A stretch of DNA of 64,000 nt from Odobenus rosmarus divergens (Eukaryota; Chordata; Mammalia; Carnivora; Odobenidae). Shown in pieces: positions 32,901 through 47,400 of this stretch; the stretch's first letter is position 1; each line of letters opens with the position of its first letter. The stretch spans positions 2,243,387 to 2,307,386 of the forward strand of contig NW_004450460.1 of NCBI RefSeq assembly GCF_000321225.1. The letters run 5' to 3'. The notes beneath the pieces were generated by a model. The model had not been told where the DNA came from and did no database searches. It saw nothing but the letters and a program-made list of their open reading frames with translations. Made by a program: the position numbers and the translations under genes.

Positions 32901-35427
32901 AGTTCAGGTAGGGCTTTATGACCTACCGGTCTGCACCACACCTGAATTTAAAAAGTAGAAACAATTGACAGAGACACGTCAAGAAACGGCACAGCGGCTG
33001 CTTCCAACCGCACAGGGTGCAGCTGATCCCAGCACGGCCCCCACAACACAGTCTTCATGAAGGCCACACAGTGCCCACCTCCCAGGCCCCTTGCACTCTG
33101 TGCTCTTCCTGGAGGGCAGGCCCGTCCCCAATAAAAATGCCACACCAGTCACACCTTTGACTCGGTCAGCAACAAACACTAGGCTCAGGAAGCGGGAGCC
33201 TAAAATGTAGTTTCTGATGCTCAGTTTTAGAAGTACACACAACGGACACCTGCACGAAACTACTATTCTTCTGAAAGCCACGTGCTCAGCCTAGCACATG
33301 CAGAGTGTGCCTGCCCAGCAGCCTCCCCTCTGTCCACCAAGTCACAATAAGGCACTGTTAAAAATCACAGATCGGAAGATTGGATTAGGAATGAATGGAA
33401 TTCCACCTTACCTAAAAATGCATGAATAACAGACAAAAATTACACCTAAATGGGGAAAAAATTGAAAGGAAGTGTCAGCATGAAAGAAAACAAAATGCAC
33501 AAAATTATACAGGCAGAAACAGCCACTTTCTCATGACAAAAAGGGCTACAAATTCTCGAGCCTGAGATGAGCAACCCCAACCCACCACACATCTATACGT
33601 TTAATACCAAAAAATCCTTCCTCCCTCGTTTGCCTCCTTGTGCGCAGACTCTGACATGACCAATCCCTCCGAAGGATGAGACTCGGGCCCTTCTGGCTGC
33701 GCAGGGCTGGCGGTCCTCGCGCCTCCCACCAGCGACCCATCTATCAGCCCCACCTCCCCCCACCGACAGCACACACGAAGACCCAGGGAGCGCCGGTCCG
33801 GACAACCCTCTACGGTGCCGGACGACTTGTGAGAGAATGCGCTTCCAGAAAACAGATGTGTCAGGAAACAGAAAAGGACAAACAACAGAAGGCAGCGACA
33901 AGGGACGGAGTGACGGAGCTCCCACCGCAAACTGCCCTCGGTCTGCTCTAGGACCCAAACCGTGAATAGCTCCCACCGCAAACCGCCCTCGGTCTGCTCT
34001 GGAATCCAAACCGTTGAGTGTGCCTGTCGGCAGCCCCCAGCTGCCCAGGGCGAGCCACCTGAGCCAGGGACCCCGTGTCACGGAGCCGAGCACAGGGATG
34101 CCTGCCCCACAGGCCCCCCATGCTGGACAGGCCGACTGTGCAGAGGTGAGCACTTCTGTGAGCTTAGTCCCGAGGAGTATTTATATGGTACGTTTTAAGT
34201 TTGAAACCCACCTCCCATTCTTCTCTAGAAGGAGCCGAACTATAAATAAAGCATGCATTTACAGAAACATTCGGTGTTAAAAAACAAACAAACAAACAAA
34301 AACAGAGCTGGGTTATTACACTCACATTTAGTGCACATTCCACTTGGGGCAAAAACGGAGGGCAGACAAACACACACTTGTCTAGTTAAACTGAGATCCA
34401 GGTCACACACGGCAGGGGAGGTCAGTGCTCTGACAGCCCACGACGACGCAGTGAGCTACAGACTTCACACTCGCAAACAAGAGGGCGGCCTCCTACAGCC
34501 CGAGGACTGCATTAAAGCAGCTCTGGATTTAAGGGATGTGTCAGGTGACCAAGTGCCTTCATTTAAGCTGATCTGCCATCAGTAAACATTCAGACCTTCA
34601 GATAAAATTAATGGGGTTGCCCATTCTCCTCAGTTTTTGTTTGTTTTTGTTTTCTTAAAGCTTCCTACTTCACTTTCAATGACTGGAGATATTAGACGTA
34701 GCTTCCGAATATTCTCAGCCCAAAAGCAATTGTAAAACTGTCTCCAGTTTTATTACTCTATTCATTAAAAAAATAACCCCCCAAATTTACTTCTTTATAC
34801 CTTTTCCAAAAATAAACAGAAGACACGGCTCCTTCATGTCGTCATCCACCCCTTCCCCCGAAAGGACTAAAGGTGTGGAGAGAAAGCCGCTCTCCTGGAC
34901 GCGCTCACGAGCGAGCCGGGAAAGCCTCCGCCGGCTGCACACTGGGCACTGAGTCCTACAGAGGGGTGGCTTGAGCCCGTCCCCGGCCCGTTCTCCGTGC
35001 TCGGACGAGAGCAGGACGGGCGCTGCCAGGCGGGGACGCAGCCTGTGGCAGGGGCACGGCACTCCCGGGGGGGGGGCAGCCCCCCAAGACTGACCTTAGG
35101 GTTAACGTCGGCGTCGTCCTCGTCCTCCCCCTCCTCGTCGCCTTCCAATTCCTGCAAAAGGGTGAAAGCGAGCTCAACACACAACAGAAACCCCTGCAGA
35201 GCCGCCCCGGGCTCCAGCGGAAAAGCAGCGATCACCGTCCGCACGTGAGCGGGCCCCTCCTGGGCACAGTGGTCCGTGCGCTCCTCTTTGTTCTCAGTGG
35301 TAACGGACATAAACGCGATGCTGAAAACGCGACCTGTTTGTTCAACCGACATTCCCTCAGCCGGTTTTCACAGGCCGACCGCAGGGTCAACAACGGGACT
35401 CAGGGACAGCACCTGCCGTATCCTGCG

Positions 35428-35471
<44 letters not shown>

Positions 35472-38400
35472 TTTCAACAGCGTGGAGGCCCTGAGGCAGC
35501 TCCACACAAACCGAGCATGACGGGCGGCCCATCCGCTCTAGCAGAGGCAGCCTAGCGGGGCCTCAGGGGAAGGACTCTCCACGTCTGCCGTGTCTTACCT
35601 CCTCCTCTCCTTCCTCACCCTCTTCAAACTGAAAAAGGAAAAAGGAAACAAGATTAGGTCTCGAAAGCAGGAGGGCAGCCTGACCCAGGCATGGTCCCTG
35701 TCAAGCACCCTACACCGGTCAGGCCTGGGGGCCGTAGAATTGCAGCCTGGCCTCTGGGCAGAGGGCAGCACCCGCTCCAGGCCCGTCTGGGGGCGGGGGG
35801 GGGGGGGGCGCCATGGTCGGCCACTGGGCTCCTCGGCCCCAACACTGTGGGCCGGGCTGGGGCCAGCGCTGCAGGGCCGCCTGTTCGAGAGCCCCGCTGT
35901 GTTGATAGGACGCCAGGTACCTGCAAACCACACAAAACAAGGCCTGAGGATGGGGAAGGGTGCAGAAAGGAGATGGTCAGCATGAGAACGTACTGAGACC
36001 ACCTGGGAAACTGGCTGATCTAAATAAACCAGGAGCATGATTTTACTATGCAGATACGTGAATTTCAATGGTATTTTTTTAACTCATACAAGGGTAAATA
36101 TTTACACATTAGAAATGTGATAAAACTTTGGTGTTTAAATGTATAGAAGAAAAGCCCAACACTACGGTCAGCTGGTCTTGAATGAATTTCCTCAAGGTCC
36201 AAAGACATCACAGGTCAGACTCACACTCAAACTCCACCTATCAGACTCAGATCAAGACCAAACACAAAACAAACCTCATCACTACCGCCTGCATGACACA
36301 GGAGACCTAAAGATTTACTACACTTTTCTGAAGAACGTTTTTCTTATTGGAGCCCACACATATACTCCTTCGTGACAGCTCACACAAAACTTGTGCGGGC
36401 CTGAGGGCTGGTGGGGCCCAGCATGCGCGCCCTCTCGCACCAGCTGGGCCGTCAGGGCCCAAGCACACCCCAGTGCCCTTTCCAGCCTCTGACAGGGAAA
36501 GACCTAGGCAAATCTTGTCTTGCAGCCAATCACATTTTAGCTCAGACTGAACTAGCCTCAACCAGGCTCAAGCGCAGATTTTCTGAGGTTCTCAGATCAT
36601 TTCACTCTGGACCTGGAGGGTCCTGTGGCAAACAGATCTCACACTGATGTACAACAGGGGTCGCTAAGTCGGGGTACAGAGCCTGTGGGACACGCAAGCC
36701 GAGCCGAGAGAATATGGAAGACAGAACCAGCACCCCCGGCTCCATTTCCTTCTACAACGACGTGTAGTGCTTGTGCAGGTTTCCAACGCATCAGCCCCTG
36801 CAAATTTACCTCTATGCCAAGGCGCACTAAGTAATGGTGCCAACAGGTGTTCTCCGAAAAGCCTGACAAGCCATCAGAGTCACTACAGCCGTGAGTGGTG
36901 AAGTCAAGACCCTGGTCTCAGCAGGCCTAAGTGGGGTGCCCCCTCGTAACCCCTCAACGACACTGCTGGGCAGCAGCACCTGCATCGGAGGTGTTGGGCG
37001 TGGACACATATAGACAGAGGACACACAGAGGACACGCAGAGCACTGCACCGCTCACCAGTACTATCCACTCACTCTGCCTGTATCTTAAGTAAATAAATA
37101 TATATAAACTGCACAGTCACATTTTAAAACTGATGGGCGTATGATCAAAAAAGTGTGGAGGGAAGACCGCTGGTCTAGAGATGCGCTTTCCAGTGTGTGT
37201 AGTCACTAGATTTTTGGGGCTACATTAAATAAAGCGGAACCATGCAGTTCCACAGCTGTCAACAGATTCATTCTACATCTTCGAACGTCACGTGGGGCCA
37301 GTCCCACCACACTGGACAGAGCAGGCCAAGGACAGCTCCGCCACCCCAGACCGTGCTGGCGTACAGTCTGCCGTGCCGACGTAAGCCTTAGCAATCACCT
37401 GAGTGCTCGGACGAGCCAACACTACGCTGACGTGTGTGCTGCATGTTCTCCTGCCCACAACCCCCTCCCGGCCCAGGGATGGACGAACAGCCTTTCCGAA
37501 GCGAACGAGTCTCAGACTACACAGCTCACACACATTGGACAGGCCATGCCCCGGGGCTGGGACCATCAGCACAGAAAACGTGAGAAGCAGGCATTCATTG
37601 CTCTGGCCGCTAAGCAGCTCAAACCTGCCCAGCTCCTGCTGCCCATCTGAAACCTCAACAGACCGCTTAGAAAGGAAACCTAGAACCACCCAGGAAACCT
37701 AAGAGCTCTAAAAGCAAGGGAATAAGTATCTGAAACATACTACTAACTGCACACTATAAAACAAAACTTTATTCCCACAAATCAAGACGACACAGTGAGC
37801 CGAGCCTGGGTTATGATGGAGAACTACCTCGGGTGACCGTCAAAGGACAGCTAGGGAGGCTGCGCTCAAGCAGGGAGGGAGGTGGGGGAGAGAGAAAAAG
37901 GGGCCTGCGCAGCCTGGCCACCCCTCTGTGCACCATGGGTATCAAGTCTTTGGCACCGGCACACCACAGGCTAAGAGGAGTCAGCTCTGTAGATAACCTC
38001 TTGCTGTGATCAGACCTCTGAAAAGGAGATTTTTTTCCTCACGTTTCCAAGTCACCCAAAGCTTACAGACTTTAAGCAGGACAAGGTGAGCACCTGGGGC
38101 CTTTCAAGGATGCTGTCTGTGGACGGGGCTGGCACTCTGCTGCTCCAAGAGCACCCAGAGCCCTGCTCGGCCCCCACCCCCAACACTAAGGGTCCCCCAA
38201 GCTGCTGCTCAGGGCGCCCCACACCGCCAGAGGCAGGCCCCCAAGGGCTCCCACCCACATACGTTGTCGTCATCCTCTATGGCCTCCCCTGTGAAGTAGA
38301 GCACGGCCCGCGGGACTATCCGCTCACGAAAGAAGTGTCCGATTTCAAAGTCAGAGGCTAATGTGAATTCCGAGTCTTCATCCTGAAAAGGGAAAACATC

Positions 38401-41400
38401 AATGTTAACTCACGTATACGGGTGAGCGCTACGCCCCCCACCCGCACCGCGCCCCTCGCTCCGGGGGACCCAGCACTGCTGGGGATGGTGGGGTGCTCTG
38501 GCCCCGCCCCGCGGTGTCGTGAACACAGTGCACCCCGGGCCTCAGGGAGGAGGGAGGGACTGAAAAGAAGGTAGGCCACTACGCTGAAGATACAGAATGT
38601 GACAGCACGAGGGACCCGACGACAACACAAAGCTTACCAGTGACTCTCCATCCCCAGACGCTAGGGAAAAAGACAAAACATACGCATGTTATGCTGACAA
38701 CCAAAGCCTTTGCAAGCGCACGCGGGCAGCTCCGAGGACAGGGAGGGTGGAACAGGGCACATCTGGAGCCCTGTGCCTCCCGCGGTGCCCTGGCCGCCCG
38801 CCCCTGCCTGACCTGCTTGGGAACGCCAACTGGGGAGAAGCTCTTCCTAGTTTAGTGTTAACACGTGGAAAGGCCTATCCAGGGGCCCCAGACTGCGGCC
38901 ACTCGGTGCATTTACGCCTTCCGGAGAGTGAACCAGCGCCTGCAACCTGCACGACTCTGCAGGGAAAAGGACAATCGCCAAGCCTCGTGTCTGAAGCACT
39001 GCACCTCGGCGGGGCAACAGCGGCTGTGTCCACGTGCAGAGGAGGAAGGGGAGGACACAGTGCTGAAGCGTCCTTCCCACGAAATGGAAAGACTCCCTGT
39101 GGGCAGGAGGGTGCTGCTGGTCGCTGCCCACCACAGAGCACCGCACGGCTCGCCGAGGGGCAGCTCCACACACATGTGCACGTGGGACACACACATGCGC
39201 ATGCGCGCGCGCACACGGCTACCGAGATTGCTGCTGCACCGGAGCCTGACCCAGAACCAAGGTGACAGGAAAGATGGGGACTTACAACCACTCAACAAAG
39301 CCCAGTGACACTCCAATGATCACCTGACTCAAACCCCAGACTTTAGAGATGCTTGTTCAAGGCCCGGTCTTGCCAGGAGCTGGAAGCTTATGGCGCTGGC
39401 CGCATCCTGCCTCTCGGGGCCTCTCCCAGCTTGCAGTTCCCCATGGGCTGGGCACCCGCGTGTCAACACCACCCCTATGACACTGTCCCCGAGTCTTGGC
39501 ACGTGAGCACCCCCCACGGGCTAAGATTTGGGTCTGGGGACTTTGGCCAGGGACTCTGCTCATGTGACTTTGGGACATGTTTTGTAGACTGAAGGACAAG
39601 GAGGGCACCGGACCAGCCAGCTTATGTTTCCTTCATTTCAAAACATGTTACCTCAATTCCGACATTTTTTCCTTGCCTGCCCCATCACCGCCCCATGGTC
39701 ACTTTCTATTTGTTTACAGAACTCATCACTTGATATTATGTGTGATTACTTTAAAAGAGCTACGTTTACATGCAATTCATCTACCAGAGAACTGAAGTGT
39801 ATAATTCAATAACCTCTGGGACATTTTTAGAGCTGGACAACCATCACAGAGCAGTTTTAGAACCCCAAACGTCACCCCCCCCCAAATTCGGAGTCCACTT
39901 AATTTCATTTTGATTTTATTAAATTACTTAAAATCCAATCTTAAGAAACCTTCCAACAAAGCCACTGCATTTAGGAACCAAAGCCCCTCTGCTTCACATT
40001 GAATTCCTGCAAGTGACTGCCAAAGGGAATTCTCTAAAACAAGGAAACTGAACAACCACATCATGGCTATTGTTAGCCCAGACCAATACACATCTGCATC
40101 CTCTAGGCTCAAAGACAAATCACAGAAAGATATGGGGCCGAAGGGCAGAGCTTGAGAAGCGAGGGCCCTCGGCTCAGAGACAAAGTTCTGGTCCAAGGCT
40201 CACACTTGAGAGTGGAGCCACCCTGTGGCCGAGGGCGAACAGCTCACACACCCACCAATTACCTGTGGCATGGACGGGCAGTTCTAGATTTCAATCTAGA
40301 ACTGTTTGTGTTCATGGAACAGAAAATGCTTTATCCTGACTATCCTAACACTGCCAACCGGCCTGGCCTCCGCATTCTCTCAGGTTTAGAAAATTTTAAG
40401 ACTTGCCAGTATTTGGGACGCCTGGGTGTGGCTCAGTCAGTTGAGCGTCTGCCTTCAGCTCAGGTCATGACCCCAGGGTCCTGGGATCAAGTCCCACATG
40501 GGGCTCCTTGCTCAGCGGGGAGTCTGCTTCTCCCTCTGCCTCTACCTCTCCCCCCTTCTCGTTCTCTCTCTCAAATAAATAAGATCTTTAAGAGAAAAAA
40601 AAAGACGTGCCAGTATTTACTCTCAAAACCTGTTGCTCACCCTCCACGAGGTCAAACTTTCCATCTTTATTTTATGACTTAAGGGGGAAAAAAAAAAATC
40701 GAAGTTTCCAAGCTAAGTCTTTTAAAACTGGAAATCCAATTACTTGTGTTGTCATGCTATATCAACTCCCAAGCCCCTTAAGTTCTACCAAGTCATGGAG
40801 AAAAACAAAGCTGAATTTATGAGAAAGAGAGGTTGGGGGATGCTCCCCAAGCTGCACAGGTGTAACCGGAGTACAACCAGCCACAGAGGGGGCCTGCAGC
40901 AGGACGGGCGGCCCGAGGGACGTCAGCAGGCCCCAGCAGTGAGGTGCGGAAGCGCCGGCTGGGGGCACTCCTGGCATCACTCCAGCTTTCTCACCGTGGA
41001 GCTCAGAGAGCCCGCCAAGCCTTCCCCTCCTGCTACAAGGAGGACCCACTACCCCTACCACCCCCGCACCCTGTGAGCACCAGCATCACGGCTCCTGGCA
41101 CAGCAACCGTGTCCTTACTGGCCACTCTTGCCAGAGGACCCAGACCGGACTCAGGGTAACAAAGTGACTTCGCGTAGTACATAATCAACGTCCACAACAC
41201 AACCTACTCACCTTTCAGCGGGCTGAAAAAGTTGAAAAACGAGTCGTTGGGAACTTGTTTGGTAATTGTTCTCACTGTGCCTCGGCCCTTATGTTTCTGC
41301 TTCTTCTTGATTGTTTTGACTGTAACATTTTTCCCTTTCTTCCAGTCAATAGCACACCTACAGGGACAGATGGCCATCACGCACACAGACATATGCCCTG

Positions 41401-44400
41401 AAAAGCACCACGAACATCCACGGTAAACAAGGCACAGCTAGAGGCTGAACTTGGACGACATAGGCAAACCAGGCTGCCAGCCAGCACCGCACACCTATGA
41501 AGTCCATGTGACGGCCAGCGAAAGGGAACAGGCCAAGCGGCCTGGGCTGCCACGGCACCATCTGAAGCCCGGGTCTTCTCCCCTGAGGAACCCCCTTCCC
41601 CACCCCCGCCAAGTATGTTTGCTGTGACCAAGCCCAGTCGAGGCTGGGTCAAGGTGCCCAGAGGATGCACAAGAGCTTGTCACCTGCTGCCTTCGTCCAG
41701 ACCCCAGAGCACACCTGAAGTCACCCACTCACGCACCCAAATTCTCAAGGCAGCTAAGCAAGCAGGACAAGGTGAAGAGGCGGAAGGGGACCGCTGCACG
41801 AAGTACTGATGGGGGCGGAGCACACTGGGTCCGGGCTGCCGAGTGGGCCCGGCTGGGGGGCGAACCCCGCAGGTTTGCTCATCTTTCAATTGCTGCGGAC
41901 CCACACGGATCCCCTGGCAGCACGTGACTAGCGTCTGCTCGGGAACATGCCTGGAAAGGCCGGCCTACTTCCCACACGACAGCCTGGCCCTGGGAAATGC
42001 GCTCTCAGAGTCACTCTCGCCATTCAAGTCTAGCTGGGTTTTAATAAAGCTCCAAACTGCTCATACGCAAGATTCAGAAGTACTTGGTTCCAGTGAGTAA
42101 GGGTAATTGTGCCAGTTCAAAAACAATTTCCCAAACCAAAAAACCACAATTTCCCAAACCATCTCAAACAAACCAAGAGGAAAGAACTCCAAACCACATT
42201 CTCTCCCTAGTGATCTCACCTGAAATCACCAAGGTGCTCCATCATGAGTCCAACAATTAAACTGCCTCCCCAATTTCCAAAGCAAGCAACTGACCAGTAC
42301 CGCCCTGCCCCGACTCATCCGTTCACTCAGCAAATATTTGCGGAGGGTCGTTTATCAGCTCAGCGAGGACAGCGTCATGCAAGGGACCTAGAGAACCCAA
42401 TCCCTCCATCTGATGAGGAGACCGGGCCACCAGCCCCCACTTGGCACATGTGACCTCATGACACATTTCCCAGTGCAGGCCATCACAACCCCCCACAGAA
42501 AGACTATTTAATGTAAATCTTGGTCTACTGGGATTTTAAGGAGATTAAAGACATTTTGTTTGATTCCTGATTTCTCTTACTCGTTAAGTTCTAAAATCAT
42601 CCGTTTTTCTTTCAGAAATAGAAGGTGAAATGGCGAGTCCTTACCCGTCACAGTCAACTATTTCAGGACCTTCGAAGGAAAAGGGATCGGCCTTATCCGG
42701 CTCTGACTTCATCTTGTATGTTTTTGTCAGGACTGAATTGGTAAAGTAGTCGTTGGGTTCAAAGTGGAACTCTAATACAAAAGACTGAAAACAAAAACTC
42801 AGGTAAGTACCACTTAAAAATCTACAAGCAACCAGTGACAGACTTCACGAACCCCCACAGTACGTACTGGAGACCAGTGCCTCTCTGAGCGGGACGCCAT
42901 AGACAGAAACCGTTATGGAAAAGTTCAACAGGTATGGCCACATGTCAAGAAAAACTTGATTACAAAAAACAGCAGCACCCAGTTCAAACACAAACGACAA
43001 GTGGGGGAATACCTGTGGCGCTTCAGCCCGAGCAGGGAGCACGTGACCCTCTGAGCCCCCTCCCCAGGAGAGGTCGAAGCTCTCCTGAGAAACCCTAGCT
43101 TCTCTCTGCCGCCCCGGGCTCACCCCGGCGGAGCTGGAGGGTCTGGACTAGGGGACACCAGGCAGCAGGGTCCAGCCCGCCCCTCCTTCTGCACTTGCAT
43201 TCAGACAGAGCACCGCCTTCTCTGCCGCACAAAGGGGCCAGACTCTGCGAGGGTGGGGAGCACTGCCTGGGCCTCCCCAAACCACACCAAGGAAGGACAA
43301 GTTCATCCTTTGTTCACAAAGCACTGTGTAATCTGAAGAGCCAAGCTTAAGAGGAAAAATGGACACAGGGTGTGTACATAGCAGCAGACACAAATAAAGT
43401 CAAGTGGCAGTAAGAAGGAGTCTTGCTTTCTTCTTACCAATGTATGAATAATATGTAGAACTGGCAAGTGTTTTGGGAAATCAGGTCCACTCATATACTG
43501 TAAAAAGCTTTATAAAGGACCATCTGGCAAGATCAAAAAATTAAAGTAAAATAAAATTCTCTGACCTGGTAACTCTACTCAGAGGAATTTATTGTTTGGG
43601 AAAAGACACCTGGGTGATGCATCATCAGTATGTGCAAAGATGCTCACCTCAGCCCTATTTTAAGGAAGAAAAGAGGACGTTGGTTAAGTTATAGTGATAC
43701 TTTTATAAGACTAACTCTGGGTTCACATCACTTCTGCCTGTAGGTGCTGCGTGATCTTGTCAAATCACTCTGTCTCTGCTGCTGTTTCCTCATCTATAAA
43801 GTGGAAAGCACAATCCTCTCTCTCCCTGAGCTGACTAAAGGATTGACCTATGGAAGCACTTAGAACAGGGTTTATACAGGCTTACAGGCAATGCTTGCTA
43901 AACGTTAACTATTTCAATTTTCATTATAATGTATAAGGGTACAATTATCAATTGGGAAAAATAGATTAAATAGATTAAAACCAAACTACTTCCACTAAGG
44001 GGGAAGTGGAAACCAGACCGTGAAGAGCTCGAGTCCCCTGCAAGCTCAGCAACAGCACCCCACACAACCCCCTCTCCGCTCCTTGCCCAACCCCCAGGGC
44101 TACACCCACCCACCGCGAAGACAGAAGCAAGTGTTCAGTCAGTGAAGAGGCCGCTATGATCCCAGAACCACTGCAGGCTGCGACCGCAAGAGTGGGCAGG
44201 CACCCTGCGGGCCAGGGAGGGCTCACGAGCATCACTGGGGGCCCCGCCTCACTCCCTACGCTGGCACGGATCACACTACTCCTCTATCTCCCACCTCCTG
44301 CCCTACCAGCTCTCCAGACCAAGTATGAGATCTCCTTTCTTCATGTTTTCCTATCCTTTCCTTCCCCATGGCTTCTGTTTAGTCTAGTGTAACACGTGAC

Positions 44401-47400
44401 TGGGGATGAATCAAGAAAGGGTTTAAGGGGCGCCTGGATGGCTGTCGTTAAGCGTCTCCTTGGGTCATGATCCCAGGGTCCTGGGATCCAGTCCTGCATT
44501 GGGCTCCCTGCTCCGAGGGCAGCCTGCTTCTCTCTCTGCCCCACCCCCCAGCTCCTGCTCACTGTCTGAAATAAGTAAAATCTTTAAAAAAGAGAGAGAC
44601 AGGGAGGGTTCAAGTCCAACAGAAAAGGGCCCACAGATGAGGTCGCCTCCAACACACACAATATCCTACAGCCAGTCAGTCATAAGCACGGAGCAGAGTC
44701 CGCACACGGGTGTGAAGAGACGCCGCTCCTGCCCAGCGTGGTGCACACGCTGCCACCGGCTGCGCCCGCCCCGCCCCAGACACTCCAGCCTCGGCAGACG
44801 GTGCACGGGGACTCTGCACTGTTGCTCAAGTTCTGCACTAAGCCTGAAATTATTTCAAAACGGAGACAAAGCCACGATGGATTTACAAAAAAGAAAGTGT
44901 AAAAAAAAAAATGCATAAATGAACCACATTTGAATCTTATAAATGTTCACCTCCTTTAACCCAGTAAAACTGCACTAAAAGGAATCGAAACTGAGGAAAT
45001 CGGCGAAGACTTAAACAAAAATTTGGGTTCAAGTATGCTATCATAATGCAACAATTCAGAATGGGGCGGAGGTGGCAGCAGCACGTGTGGGCACCGTTAA
45101 ATCAATCACTTTACAGCCCACAGAGGCAAGGACAACTATTTCCCAGCCCGCAGAGCCGGTACAACACTGTCTACACCTGTAATCCCGCTCTGCTGCAGGG
45201 TAACTGGGAGACCCCGGAGAGGAGCAGAGGTGTGGTCACGGGAGAAACAAACACACTGGCCCTGCTTCGTTCTGAGGCTAGATATGGTTTGTATTTCTAA
45301 TTTTACTGTCTAAAATATTTCATAATGATTTTAAAAACACAAAGACTATAGGTAACCTGACTCCACGGCTGAGAGGTTTGTAGGCTGTTCCTAACACCTT
45401 CCTGTATTTTCCCAGCGTTCCACAGCCAGCATGCATGACTTTTCTAACAGGGGAAGTGACGAGGGGGAGAAGGACGACTGGCTCATGCTCTACCAACACT
45501 AGGGCTCTTGTCTGTCTATAAACCACTGTAAGAGATGGAGGAAAACGTCAGACAGGCTGAGAAAGAAAACAGACCCAGGAAATCACCAAACAGGTGTCTG
45601 GTAACAGCAAAGGAGGAAAAAAAGAATTGATCCAGGGGGGAAGAATTAATAAATGGAGTGTGGAGGAATCACAGGTGAGAAAGAAGTGTTAGGAAAACAC
45701 TGACACAGAAACTTACAACAGCAGGCACCTCCCCCCGCCCACGCAAGTGAACGCCCTCAGACTGCCCCACTCGGCCTCCAGGGGGCGCCAGGGCCCAGCC
45801 TCTGCACAGGCCAAGGAGAAGGCCCTGCAATAACCCAATTAACCAGGTGCAGTAGGCAAAGGGGTTCCCCTCAGCCTGTGAGCAGGCATCACACCAGCTC
45901 GTACCCAGGCCCCCACCTGCAGAGAGAGAACCGAATGTCACCTCCCAGAGTGAGCTAGGCAGGAAAAGTGGAAGGGACAGATCCAGCGTGTCCCCCTGCC
46001 CCTTGCCTCCAGGAAGGCACCTGCAGGACCAGGGAGGGAAATCCCACCTATGCGAGCCCTCATCCATGACCTGGGGCCAGTGCTCTGCGATGGGGAGGGA
46101 GGAAGAGCCGGACCCCAGGTCCCAGGCCGTGTCCCCAGGACCTGAAACTGAGAGCCACGAGTCAGTCAGTCACGAGTCGCTGGACCTGCTGTGGCACCGG
46201 AATGGAGCCTGTCAGCCACTGCCAGGCTAACAGGCCACGAACAGTGCCTCTACAAGGACCCAGCTCCCGCAGGGTGGCGGGTCCCACTCTAAGGAGGAAA
46301 GGAAGGGCTGCCTTGAGTCAGGCCCCTCTCACAGCGCAGCAAGCTGCTGGGAAGAGGTGTTGTATGACAGTGCAGGGACACGTTGTTCAGGTTTGCCCAC
46401 CTGCAGTTACGTTCTTGGTAAAACCCAGTAGGCTTCGTTCGTTAGCATCTCGGGTTTCTATTAAAGTGCTGCTCATATCTGAGTACATACCTACCATCCT
46501 GTTTTACAGACGTTAGGTCCTCAGAAACCTGGGAGACACTCAGGAGAAAGACATCACCCCCTCGGACAAGGAACAAGCCAGCTCAAAGAGCGGTGCACAG
46601 TGTGGCCAACACCACGGCCAAGGAGTCCAGTGCTGCATGGACTCCTGCACCTGCCACACGCAGCCCATGGCCTGAGCTGCTTGCCAGGCTGTGCCAGAGC
46701 TGTGGGCAAGACCCAAGAAGGCCGCATGAGAACATTCTAGTTCTTGGTGAGCATCTTGCTCAGGACCACCCTGCAAGTGTGTGGCCAGGTTTGCACCTCC
46801 TGCCCCGGCCCCAAGCTGCTCATCATCAGTGATGTTCTGATGCCAACCAGGAGCTCAATCAACCAGTACTCACCATAGGCTGCCCAGGGTCTGAAAACTT
46901 CACTTTAATATCCTGCAGGTGCTTCAAGATCGGCTCATCATACTCCTGATTAACAAGAGAAAAAAACAAATTTCTAGTGGGCATTTCTCCAGACAACACA
47001 CACGTTCCCCCTATGACTTGCTGTTGCATACACTCCCAGATGCTGGCTAAGCATGCCCTGCTGGCATTCTGGCCTCATCAAGTTAAGAACTCCCAGGAAG
47101 CCACCCACATCTGTGCACGGACACGCGGTCCTAGGGGCCGGCAACAAGGTGCCACTTCTCTCTGGCCTGGAGCATTGAGAAACATCAGCCAGGCAGGGAG
47201 GGCAAGAGCCCAGCTGTTTTCCCACGACTGCCCACTGCCGCTGCATACAGGGACCACCCAGGCCTGCTGGTCCTCATATCTCTGAAGAGAGAACCAGAAG
47301 AAACACCTCAGTCAGCTATGGGCCTTGTTGGCCAATTTCCTGCCCTCACATCTTCCCGCTTGTCCATTCACAGTAAGATGGTGAAGGGTCTTGAGTTTGT

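Larger units (their letters stand above)
42785..46873 (-). other. NAP1L4 intron (4.1 kb)
   Basis: Holds a MIR (43,700-43,905), one Can-SINE (44,427-44,599) and a CTCF-like motif near 45,775. The rest is unique. Confidence 0.7.

Noticed and set aside
34787..35062. NAP1L4 terminal exon near 34,800-34,860 (GAAGGAGCCGTG on the minus strand)
   Set aside because: It resembles the start of KEPS but lacks an acceptor and the CKQQ end. The true exon is at 29913-29951 with a proper acceptor and stop.
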